Assembly (NCBI GenBank): GCA_905373295.1
Contig: CAJPSJ010000006.1
Span: forward strand, 1 to 18,599
Direction: 5' to 3'
DNA: 18,599 nucleotides
From: an uncultured Campylobacter sp.
Lineage (GTDB): Bacteria > Campylobacterota > Campylobacteria > Campylobacterales > Campylobacteraceae
Below, in pieces: positions 12,350-18,599 of this stretch. Position 1 is the stretch's first letter, and every line of letters begins with the position of its first letter. Under the pieces are notes generated by a model. The model was given only the letters and a program-made list of their open reading frames with translations, ran no database searches and was not told where the DNA came from. Both the position numbers and the translations under genes were made by a program.

Positions 12350-14456
12350 TTTGCTCTCCTTTGTCGTTGGAATTTACTTTTGATTTTACGCATTCGCTTG
12401 CTATTTCCGGGATATTTTCGATATAAACGCTCTGCGATGGGAAGGCAAACGATAGTCCGTTTTGCTCCACGATCTCCATTATTTTGAATAAAACATCCTC
12501 TTTAGTTTGGATGAAATTTGCCCATATTACGGTTTTTGTGAAGCAGTAAACTAAAATATTAATAGACGAATCGCCAAAGCTATCTAGCGCCACGAACATA
12601 GTGCTTTTATAGCCCGCTAAATCGTCGATAGAGACCATATTTTGTCTATAGCGCATACGAAAATCTTTGGAATTTAATGCCGTATCTGCAGACTGAGCGA
12701 TGCCCGGGTGAGATTTTAGCATTTCTTTGATGTCGTTTACGCACTTTCGCAGTTGATCCGTGCTCGCGCCGTATTCGACGCCTACGGTAAGCTTTAAATT
12801 CCGTCCTACCTTCCTACGGCTCCAGTTTTTGATATTTTGCGCCATTATGTTGGAATTCGGCACAAAAACAAGAGCGTTATCAAAGGTCCTGATCGTCGTC
12901 TTTCTAAAGCCCGTTTCTACGACGTTTCCTTCTATGTCGCCTAATACGACCCAGTCTCCTTGCGAGAATGAATTATCAAATAATAGCATCACGGATGAGA
13001 AGAAATTTGCGATGATGTCCTTAGTCGCAAACGCGATCGCAAGTCCGCCGATTCCAAGAGATGCCATAAGCGCCGAGATGTCAAAGCCTAGACGCTTTAG
13101 CACCAAAAGTGCGGCGATAATGATTACGATGACATATAGAATTTTAACGACTAGATTTATGATATCTTTTCTGACGCCTTTTTTCGTGATGTTTCCAAGC
13201 ACGACAATACCGTAACCGTCGATGATTTCGATAATGAGCCATGCCCAAAGCACCACGTAAACGATCGAGAATAAATTTGCAAATTTTATCGGCACGGGCG
13301 CCGGATAATAAAAGATACTAAGACAGATATCGACCGAATAAGCGATCAGCAAAATACCCATCGGACGCTTGATGATGCCTACTACTTGCGTTTTTAGAGT
13401 TTCGCTATCCAGAGAAAAGCTTTTATTAAAGAATTTAAATACGAAATAGATGATGTTGGCAAGCAGCCTGCGAAGCGAGTAGAAAAATAGCGTAATCAGC
13501 GTGATTAGAATGAGCTTGCCGAAATTTACGTGGCTGAGCTTAAACGGAATTTTATCGTTGATATAATCGATCACCGATTTAAAATTTAAGCTCGTAAAAA
13601 CCACGCTGCTTGCAAGCAGATCGCTATTTCGCGACAGATACGTAAGCACCTCGTCGTAGGTCTGTTTGTCGTTTTTCAAATCGTTGATTTTAGACTCTAA
13701 GGCGTCTATCTGCTCTTGACTGCTTAGATTATTTTTCAAATCATTAAGTTTGCTAAAATCCCTAGTTTGGATATTTAGTAGCGTGCTACTTAGCTCGCTT
13801 TCAAGCGCGCTTCTGCTTGCGCCGTTTACAAACATATCCTCAATTTTCATAAGTGAGGTATAAAAGATCTCTGCCATTTCCATTTTTTCCCAATCCGCGC
13901 TTGCATTTACGTATTCGGGAGAGCTCTGCTTTTTAGCGTATTTTTTTAGCGTAGTTTGGATATTCTTTTTATTTTGTGCATACGACATTATGCTTTCGAT
14001 ATCCATATCCTGCTGTGTAATCGCGAAAGGCAGGCGATCGAAGAGCTTAGCTTTATTGCGATCGATGGCGTCCAGTTCGTTTTTGCTCGCGTTGGCATCG
14101 CCGCCGTTAAGCAGGGAGCTGCGCTGCAAATTTAACTTTTTAATCTCTTTGATTACAGAGATAAGCGTCTCGCCGTTAGGAGTTTTTTTCTGCGAAGTCT
14201 CCGTTTTGGCGACCTTTTCTGCGATCATATTTATTACTTCAGTTTTATTGCCATCCTCCGCACCGAGGGATTTGGATAAAATTTTAGCGACTTCCTTTTT
14301 GATCTCGGTTTTGTTGTTTTCTAAAGTAAGATTTGCCTCTGGAGCGGAAGAATTTGTCTCTACAAAGCTTCCTTCACCGGTCGTGTTGAGGTCTGCAAAC
14401 GCTAAAGCGACGCTAAAAAGACTAATCGTTAAAAAGCTGATTATAGATTTTTTCAT
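12342..14456 (-). CDS. MscS-family mechanosensitive channel with large periplasmic domain
   Basis: A 704-residue inner-membrane channel expected to open under membrane tension and release solutes on hypo-osmotic shock. Residues 1-21 are a Sec signal ending LAFA. A helical, charged periplasmic domain spans about 22-305. Hydrophobic segments lie near 312-340, 362-383, 391-420 and 432-453. The pore helix is 460-493 (ISALMASLGIGGLAIAFATK), followed by the MscS beta domain (SQGDWVVLGDIEGNVVETGF, 498-517, and FVPNSNIMAQNIKNWSRR, 531-548). E. coli MscS has 286 residues; the extra N-terminal domain recalls larger MscK-like paralogues but is much shorter. The first 125 residues carry six D/E-X-N-X-S/T sequons (N24, N35, N42, N48, N70, N122). 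AAGGG lies 8 bases before the ATG. It overlaps the carbonic anhydrase gene by 35 bases, matching the pair Cj0237-Cj0238 as I recall it. Confidence 0.93.
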   Translation of the reverse strand: MKKSIISFLTISLFSVALAFADLNTTGEGSFVETNSSAPEANLTLENNKTEIKKEVAKILSKSLGAEDGNKTEVINMIAEKVAKTETSQKKTPNGETLISVIKEIKKLNLQRSSLLNGGDANASKNELDAIDRNKAKLFDRLPFAITQQDMDIESIMSYAQNKKNIQTTLKKYAKKQSSPEYVNASADWEKMEMAEIFYTSLMKIEDMFVNGASRSALESELSSTLLNIQTRDFSKLNDLKNNLSSQEQIDALESKINDLKNDKQTYDEVLTYLSRNSDLLASSVVFTSLNFKSVIDYINDKIPFKLSHVNFGKLILITLITLFFYSLRRLLANIIYFVFKFFNKSFSLDSETLKTQVVGIIKRPMGILLIAYSVDICLSIFYYPAPVPIKFANLFSIVYVVLWAWLIIEIIDGYGIVVLGNITKKGVRKDIINLVVKILYVIVIIIAALLVLKRLGFDISALMASLGIGGLAIAFATKDIIANFFSSVMLLFDNSFSQGDWVVLGDIEGNVVETGFRKTTIRTFDNALVFVPNSNIMAQNIKNWSRRKVGRNLKLTVGVEYGASTDQLRKCVNDIKEMLKSHPGIAQSADTALNSKDFRMRYRQNMVSIDDLAGYKSTMFVALDSFGDSSINILVYCFTKTVIWANFIQTKEDVLFKIMEIVEQNGLSFAFPSQSVYIENIPEIASECVKSKVNSNDKGEQNG

Positions 14457-15090
14457 AATCCATTCCCTTATTTAATAGCGTAAAATGCGCGCCTTCGTCG
14501 TCGTAGTTGAATAGCTCGCCCGTTTCGATGACGTAGTGCCAGCCGTAAATTTTAATCTCGCCGTTTTTATAGGCATCTTTGATGCCAGGAAAGCTAAGTA
14601 AATTTTGCATGGAATTTATAATATTTAATCTCTCGGTGATCCACTCGCGCTTGTCGGTGCCGAGGTCTTTTAGCTTTTCGACCTCGTCTTTTACGGGCTG
14701 CATTAAATTTAGCCAGCGCCTTACGTTTGGAATTTTTTCGAGCTTTTTTGCGTCATAAAACAGCGCCGCGCAGCCACCGCAGTTACTATGCCCGCAAACG
14801 ATGATATTTTTGATATTTAGCGAATACAGCGCGTATTCAATCGCTGAGGTAGTCGCTAAAAATTCCTCGCTAATGCGGTATGGAGGAACGACGTTTGCGA
14901 TATTTCGCACGACGAAAAGCTCTCCTGGAAGCGTCGAAGTAATTAGGCTTGGCACCACGCGCGAGTCGGAGCAGCCGATAAAAAGCGTGTGGGGCTTTTG
15001 ATGATTTGCCAGACTCCCGAAAAGCTCGGCATGCTCGGCAAAATTTTCTTCCATAAATTTAATAGCTCCGTTTATTAACTGGCTGGGCAT
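14422..15090 (-). CDS. Beta-class carbonic anhydrase
   Basis: A 222-residue zinc enzyme interconverting CO2 and bicarbonate, which Campylobacter needs for growth at low CO2 and for bicarbonate-dependent carboxylations. The beta-class signature is intact: Cys40-Ser-Asp42-Ser-Arg44 and His101-x2-Cys104 (GHSNCGGC). Cys40, His101 and Cys104 bind zinc, and the Asp42-Arg44 dyad is catalytic. There is no signal peptide, so it is cytosolic. AAGGAGAAAGT precedes the ATG. It is the first gene of a four-gene overlapping set (channel, acidic protein, SOD) and is divergent from the Bax-inhibitor gene. C. jejuni CanB appears to be the counterpart from the conserved neighbourhood. Confidence 0.95.
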   Translation of the reverse strand: MPSQLINGAIKFMEENFAEHAELFGSLANHQKPHTLFIGCSDSRVVPSLITSTLPGELFVVRNIANVVPPYRISEEFLATTSAIEYALYSLNIKNIIVCGHSNCGGCAALFYDAKKLEKIPNVRRWLNLMQPVKDEVEKLKDLGTDKREWITERLNIINSMQNLLSFPGIKDAYKNGEIKIYGWHYVIETGELFNYDDEGAHFTLLNKGMDYEKIYNQLFND

Positions 15091-15114
15091 ACTTTCTCCT
15101 TAAAAAAGTCGGGA

Positions 15115-15120
15115 ATTATA
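15115..15120 (-). promoter_or_regulatory. -10 box of the carbonic anhydrase operon
   Basis: TATAAT on the minus strand. The transcript would start near 15108, with a leader of about 18 bases carrying AAGGAG. No other promoter is evident within the four-gene set, so it is probably one transcript. Confidence 0.6.
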
Positions 15121-15163
15121 TATTACTTTCATAAATAGATAGAATTCTGGGAATTTTTAATTA

Positions 15164-15169
15164 TATATT
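15164..15169 (+). promoter_or_regulatory. Likely -10 box of the Bax-inhibitor gene
   Basis: TATATT in an AT-rich tract (TTTTTAATTATATATT), 53 bases upstream of the start. It is divergent from the carbonic anhydrase promoter, about 45 bases apart. Confidence 0.4.
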
Positions 15170-15221
15170 TACCAAATTTTCGCTAAACTCCCCGCTCATA
15201 AATCAAAAGAAGGAGAAAAAT

Positions 15222-15917
15222 ATGAGTCTATACGACAGACGAAATTACGCGGATGGCTACGAGCTATCGGACGCATCACTGGAACAAGGACGAATCTCTC
15301 AGACTATTAAACAAACCTATGCGCTTTTAACCGCTTCGATGATAGCTGCGGCGGCAGGGGCTTTTGTGGCGATGAGCTTTGGTGTGAGCTTGGCTATTCA
15401 TCCATTTTTATATCTAGTGCTTTTAATGGGGCTAATTTTTGGTATGCAAGCAGCCGTAAATCGCGGTGCTAATACGATCGCGCTAGTTTTGCTTTTTGCA
15501 TTTACCTTTATTACCGGTCTTACTCTAGGTAAATTGATCGCTATTTATATCGCAGCGGGTGCCGGAGACGTGGTAACGCATGCGTTTGTAGCTACGGCGA
15601 TTACTTTCGGTGCTCTCACCGTTTATGCGATGAATACAAAGACAAATTTCGACTCTTGGGGCAAACCGCTATTGGTATCGCTTGTAGCTATTATCGTGCT
15701 AAGCCTTTTGAACTACTTCTTTTTCAAAAGCACCATGCTTGATATAGCGATTTCAGCTTTTTCGGCTTTAATCTTTTCGATGTATATCATCTACGATACT
15801 AAAAATATCATAAACGGCACCTACACTTCACCGATAATGGCTGCCGTAGATATGTATCTAAACATCTACAACCTCTTCCTTTCGCTGCTAAGAATTTTCG
15901 GCGCAAGCAGAGACTAA
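15222..15917 (+). CDS. Bax inhibitor-1 (UPF0005/YccA) family membrane protein
   Basis: 231 residues with a soluble N-terminal stretch of about 30 (MSLYDRRNYADGYELSDASL) followed by seven hydrophobic segments, the usual BI-1/LFG fold of bacteria. Family features include IKQTYALLTASM before helix 1, MNTKTNFDSWG between middle helices, YIIYDTKNIINGTY and the C-terminal signature DMYLNIYNLFLSLLRIFG. Bacterial BsYetJ is a pH-sensitive calcium leak channel and E. coli YccA modulates FtsH and spares SecY; which applies here is unknown. The neighbouring secG is at least compatible with a Sec-related role. AAGAAGGAG lies before the ATG. A hairpin follows the stop. Confidence 0.93.
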   Translation: MSLYDRRNYADGYELSDASLEQGRISQTIKQTYALLTASMIAAAAGAFVAMSFGVSLAIHPFLYLVLLMGLIFGMQAAVNRGANTIALVLLFAFTFITGLTLGKLIAIYIAAGAGDVVTHAFVATAITFGALTVYAMNTKTNFDSWGKPLLVSLVAIIVLSLLNYFFFKSTMLDIAISAFSALIFSMYIIYDTKNIINGTYTSPIMAAVDMYLNIYNLFLSLLRIFGASRD

Positions 15918-15924
15918 ATTCTAT

Positions 15925-15943
15925 GCACCGCTTCGTGCGGTGC
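15925..15943 (+). terminator. Hairpin after the Bax-inhibitor gene
   Basis: Perfect 7-bp stem GCACCGC (15925-15931) and GCGGTGC (15937-15943) with loop TTCGT, 7 bases after the stop codon. The following DNA (GCTCTTAACTTAAAATTT) is only moderately T-rich, so termination may be partial. Confidence 0.55.
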
Positions 15944-15974
15944 GCTCTTAACTTAAAATTTATAAATCTTTTAT

Positions 15975-15980
15975 TATAAT
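15975..15980 (+). promoter_or_regulatory. -10 box of secG
   Basis: Consensus TATAAT after TTTTAT, 31 bases before the secG GTG start. The transcript would begin near 15987. Confidence 0.55.
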
Positions 15981-16011
15981 TGCAAATTCAATTTTTTCAA
16001 AAGGTTTTATA

Positions 16012-16533
16012 GTGACTACGTTATTTTTGGTTTTACAGGTCGTCTTCGCCGTGATAATTACGATCTCCGTTCTGCTGCAAAAGAGCTCTTCTATCGGGCT
16101 TGGCGCATACAGCGGAAGCAACGAAAGCTTATTCGGAGCTAAGGGTCCGGCGGGGTTTTTAGCTAAATTTACCGCTGCGATGGGAATTTTATTCGTGATA
16201 AACACACTTGTGCTTGCGTATTTCTATCAGCAAGATGCTAAATCTTCCGTAGTCGATCGCGTAAAGATTGAAGCGAATGCTACTAAATCCGTGCCAAACG
16301 CTGTCCCTGGCGTGCCGTCTATCCCTACTTCTGGCATAAAGCCTAATTTCACTCCTGCAAGCACCGAGTCAAATTCCATAATTAGCGGCGAGACCAATGC
16401 GACGGATACGAAAATCGAAGCGCCCGCAGCTCCTGCTACCGATACTGCCGCAGCTAGCGTGCCTGCTCGGTCGCAAGCATCAAGTGATACCAACGCGAGC
16501 GCCGCTTCCGCAGATCAAAACACAACCAAATAA
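16012..16533 (+). CDS. secG: Preprotein translocase subunit SecG with long Asn/Ala-rich tail
   Basis: 173 residues. The first 75 form a standard SecG, the small SecYEG subunit that assists protein export: helix 1 (TLFLVLQVVFAVIITISVLL), the loop GLGAYSGSNESLFGAKGPAGFLAK, and helix 2 (FTAAMGILFVINTLVLAYFY). Typical SecG is about 75-125 residues. Here about 98 low-complexity residues follow (Ala, Thr, Ser, Pro, Asn), and with the usual SecG topology they face the periplasm. The tail has four D/E-X-N-X-S/T sequons (N89, N129, N161, N170). The start is GTG with AAAAGG about 8 bases upstream. It stands between two hairpins, so it probably has its own transcript. Confidence 0.93.
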   Translation: MTTLFLVLQVVFAVIITISVLLQKSSSIGLGAYSGSNESLFGAKGPAGFLAKFTAAMGILFVINTLVLAYFYQQDAKSSVVDRVKIEANATKSVPNAVPGVPSIPTSGIKPNFTPASTESNSIISGETNATDTKIEAPAAPATDTAAASVPARSQASSDTNASAASADQNTTK

Positions 16534-16548
16534 ACTCTAAATTTTAAA

Positions 16549-16597
16549 ATTTAAAAGCGCAAAATCCGCGCTTTTAAATGCTATTCTTATTTTTTTA
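16549..16597 (+). terminator. Rho-independent terminator of secG
   Basis: A 12-bp perfect stem, ATTTAAAAGCGC (16549-16560) and GCGCTTTTAAAT (16568-16579), has a 7-base loop. It is followed at 16581-16597 by CTATTCTTATTTTTTTA, a good T-tract. It starts 16 bases after the secG stop. Confidence 0.75.
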
Positions 16598-16601
16598 ACG
16601 C

Positions 16602-16607
16602 TATAAT
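16602..16607 (+). promoter_or_regulatory. -10 box of the frr-pyrE operon
   Basis: TATAAT just after the secG terminator, 28 bases before the frr ATG. AAAGGA lies in the leader. Confidence 0.6.
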
Positions 16608-16634
16608 TTCGCAAATTTTATTTAAAGGATTTGA

Positions 16635-17192
16635 ATGCTAGAAGCTATCTACAAAGAGCAAAGAGCAAACGGCGATCGAGCTATCGAGGCTTTGAAAAAG
16701 GACTTTACGACGCTACGTACCGGTAAAGTGAGCGTGGCGATCCTGGATCATATTTTCGTGGATTATTACGGCTCGCAGACTCCGCTAAATCAGGTCGCGA
16801 CCGTCCTTTCGACCGATGCAGTAACGATTTCGATCACGCCGTGGGAGAAACCGATGCTAAAGGCGATCGAAAGCGCGATCGCAGCGGCGAATATCGGCGT
16901 CAATCCGACTAACGACGGCGAGAGCGTGAAGCTATTTTTCCCGCCGATGACGATCGATCAGCGCCAAGAAAACGCAAAAAAGGCCAAAGCGATGGGCGAA
17001 AAAGCAAAAATCGGCATTCGCAACGTCCGCAAAGACGCCAACGACGAGATCAAAAAGCTTGAAAAAGACAAAGCGATCTCCGAAGACGACGCCAAAAAAG
17101 GCTACGACGAGGTGCAAAAGATCACCGACTCTTACTCAAGTAAAATCGACGACGCAGTCAAGGCCAAAGAAGCCGAGCTTTTGAAGGTTTAA
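16635..17192 (+). CDS. frr: Ribosome recycling factor
   Basis: 185 residues, the standard RRF length. The protein works with EF-G to split post-termination 70S ribosomes. The N-terminal helix and the [32 protein letters not shown] segment are characteristic, as are the middle [18 protein letters not shown] and [20 protein letters not shown]. The C-terminal three-helix bundle is rich in Lys, Asp and Glu. AAAGGA sits upstream of the ATG. It is followed after 3 bases by pyrE, an order I recall from C. jejuni. Confidence 0.98.
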   Translation: MLEAIYKEQRANGDRAIEALKKDFTTLRTGKVSVAILDHIFVDYYGSQTPLNQVATVLSTDAVTISITPWEKPMLKAIESAIAAANIGVNPTNDGESVKLFFPPMTIDQRQENAKKAKAMGEKAKIGIRNVRKDANDEIKKLEKDKAISEDDAKKGYDEVQKITDSYSSKIDDAVKAKEAELLKV

Positions 17193-17195
17193 GCT

Positions 17196-17807
17196 GTGAA
17201 TATAGAAAAAATCTATCGCGACTGCGGCGCATATCTGCGAGGGCATTTTCTGCTTTCAAGCGGCAACCACTCGGAATTCTATCTGCAAAGCGCCAAAGTA
17301 CTTGAGGATCCGCGGCTCGCGGGACAGCTCGCAGACGAACTCGCCGCTATCATCGAAAAAGCGGGCGTGGAGTTTGACAGCGTCTGCTCGCCCGCGCTGG
17401 GCGGAATTTTAGCGGGCTACGAGCTAGCTCGCGCGGCGAAAAAGCGTTTCATATTTACCGAGCGCGTAGATCGCGTAATGAGCCTGCGCCGCGGCTTTGA
17501 AGTGCATAAGGGCGAGAGATTTATCATCTGCGAGGACATCATCACGACGGGCGGCTCGGCTCTTGAGAGCGCCAGGCTCATCGAAAACCTCGGCGGCGAG
17601 GTCGTGGGCTTTGCCGCGCTTGCCAATCGCGGATTTTGCAAGGTTGCAAATTTAGCGGGCAGCAGTGCAAAGGCTGGCGCCAAGCTGCCCGCGGATAAGC
17701 CGTTTTTTGCGCTAGGCAATTTTGAGTTTGAAATTTACGAGCCCGCGACTTGCCCGCTTTGTGCCGCCGGAAGCAAGGCAATCAAGCCTGGTAGTCGCGG
17801 AAACTAG
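17196..17807 (+). CDS. pyrE: Orotate phosphoribosyltransferase
   Basis: 203 residues; converts orotate and PRPP to OMP in de novo pyrimidine synthesis. The substrate loop [14 protein letters not shown] (18-31), Lys34, the [17 protein letters not shown] segment and the PRPP motif [17 protein letters not shown] (109-125) are all present. The C terminus has a CPLC pair and ends KPGSRG, as in the epsilonproteobacterial/archaeal-like branch. The start is GTG, with AAGG of the frr 3' end 8 bases upstream, so translation probably depends on frr. The shorter ORFs on the opposite strand are shadows. Confidence 0.97.
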   Translation: MNIEKIYRDCGAYLRGHFLLSSGNHSEFYLQSAKVLEDPRLAGQLADELAAIIEKAGVEFDSVCSPALGGILAGYELARAAKKRFIFTERVDRVMSLRRGFEVHKGERFIICEDIITTGGSALESARLIENLGGEVVGFAALANRGFCKVANLAGSSAKAGAKLPADKPFFALGNFEFEIYEPATCPLCAAGSKAIKPGSRGN

Positions 17808-17910
17808 GCGCCGATTTGCTGCTAAGAAACCGCAACGAGATTAAATTTTATCCTCTCGGCTCTAAATTTAGCGCGCTGGAATTTTGAAATTTAATCTAAA
17901 ACGGATCAAA

Positions 17911-18336
17911 ATGGCAAAACAAAAAGCTAAAATTTCACCGATTTTTCTACGTATAAAGGCCTTCATCGTCGATCTTTTCATCATCGCGATGCCCCTATTC
18001 TACGGCGTTACCTATCTCGTCTTGGGCTCGAAAGAGGCTCTGTGGCGCAACCAAGCCGCAATTGCGCTTATCTGGCTTGCTTACGGCGCGATTTGCGCAG
18101 CATTTTACGCTCGCAGCGCCCAAACGCCGGGCTATAAGCTCGCGGGGCTTTATCTTATCGATGTTCGCAGCGGGCGCAAAGTAAGCTTTTTTAGGGCACT
18201 AGCTCGCTTTGCGTGCTTCGTTTTTGCAGGCTTTAGCGTCATCGGGCTTTTGATCTGCTTTTTTCGCAAAGATAGATTAAATTTACACGACCTGCTAAGC
18301 GGGGCTGCGCCCGTCGTGCGAAAGGACGCGCAATGA
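17911..18336 (+). CDS. RDD family membrane protein
   Basis: 141 residues with three or four hydrophobic segments and the family landmarks: R-x2-AFIVDLF near residue 15 (Arg and first Asp), [28 protein letters not shown] around 70-97, and NLHDLLSG near the end. RDD proteins are small inner-membrane proteins of mostly unknown function, some linked to ion transport. The frame extends to TTG at 17884, but ATG 17911 with GGA 6 bases upstream gives a normal start. It overlaps rnhB as ATGA, so both are co-translated. C. jejuni Cj0232c occupies the same place after pyrE, as I recall. Confidence 0.88.
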   Translation: MAKQKAKISPIFLRIKAFIVDLFIIAMPLFYGVTYLVLGSKEALWRNQAAIALIWLAYGAICAAFYARSAQTPGYKLAGLYLIDVRSGRKVSFFRALARFACFVFAGFSVIGLLICFFRKDRLNLHDLLSGAAPVVRKDAQ

Positions 18337-18599
18337 GCGGGCAAATTTGCGGCATCGACGAGGCGGGGCGCGGCTGTCTTGCAGGACCGCTTTGCGTCGC
18401 GGGCTGCGTGCTAGCGCGCGAGATCGCAGGACTTGCCGATAGTAAAAAACTAAGCGAAAAGCGCCGCGAGGAGCTCTACACTCAGATCATCGAAAACTCG
18501 CGCTACAAAATCGTCGAAATTTCAAGCGCGCAGGTCGATGAGGCGGGCCTAAGTTCGTGCCTAAGATCGGCGCTTGAACAAATTCTCGCGTATTTTGCG
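18333..18599 (+). CDS. rnhB: Ribonuclease HII, 5' part (runs off the window)
   Basis: The first 89 codons of RNase HII, which cuts RNA-DNA hybrids and removes misincorporated ribonucleotides. The N-terminal motif [13 protein letters not shown] (7-19) carries catalytic Asp9 and Glu10, with Cys15 where Pro is more common. [10 protein letters not shown] (36-45) is the next conserved block. The later catalytic aspartates lie beyond the window. It overlaps the RDD gene stop by 4 bases (ATGA) and has AAAGGA upstream. The frame is open to the last base. Confidence 0.95.
   Translation, partial: MSGQICGIDEAGRGCLAGPLCVAGCVLAREIAGLADSKKLSEKRREELYTQIIENSRYKIVEISSAQVDEAGLSSCLRSALEQILAYFA

Noticed and set aside
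12760..13215. 151-codon plus-strand ORF inside the channel gene
   Set aside because: It is a shadow of the MscS coding frame, which has full family motifs on the minus strand.

Overview
The window looks like the chromosome of a Campylobacter or close relative (Campylobacterota). The evidence is a SecG–Frr–PyrE block beside a Bax-inhibitor-type membrane protein, a beta-carbonic anhydrase and an MscS-type channel, an order I recall from C. jejuni (around Cj0232c–Cj0238). Ribosome-binding sites are AAGGA-like, promoters carry TATAAT-like -10 boxes with AT-rich upstream DNA, and surface proteins carry D/E-X-N-X-S/T sequons. The base composition is much more GC-rich than C. jejuni, which points to one of the GC-richer, often oral, species such as C. 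gracilis; the species is an inference. No insertion sequence, phage gene or CRISPR array is visible.

Layout. 1-3709: a truncated menA-like gene, a pyridoxamine/pyridoxal kinase, an AT-rich islet with a broken small ORF, and a short hybrid cluster protein gene (hcp) with an FNR-type box at about -41.5. 3985-4575: six tRNA genes on the minus strand (read as Pro, His, Arg, Arg, Leu, Asn) behind a TATAAT promoter. 4615-7856: rdgB, a YajR-like transporter and moeA. 7857-11438: a loose region with a hypoxanthine-DNA glycosylase, a MORN/YwqK-repeat exported protein split by a frameshift, and about 1.36 kb without a credible gene. 11439-15090 (minus): a tightly overlapping set of four genes: beta-carbonic anhydrase, MscS-type channel with a large periplasmic domain, an unrecognised 59-residue hyperacidic protein, and a divergent Fe-type superoxide dismutase with a cysteine-rich tail. 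15222-18599 (plus): Bax-inhibitor-1 family protein, secG, frr, pyrE, an RDD-family membrane protein and the start of rnhB.

The part most worth attention is the 11439-15090 gene set. Its first two genes are a conserved Campylobacter pair. The last two look like an addition: the acidic protein is coupled by overlapping stop/start codons to both neighbours. The SOD keeps its four metal ligands but has Glu where Fe-SODs have the outer-sphere Gln, lacks the His30/His31 pair, and ends in CDCGCCG. This suggests a stress or metal/redox module that I do not recognise. Other notable items are an in-phase A_AAT_TTA heptamer at the frameshift in the MORN-repeat gene, ten extended N-glycosylation sequons in two membrane proteins, and a very high density of AAATTT words.
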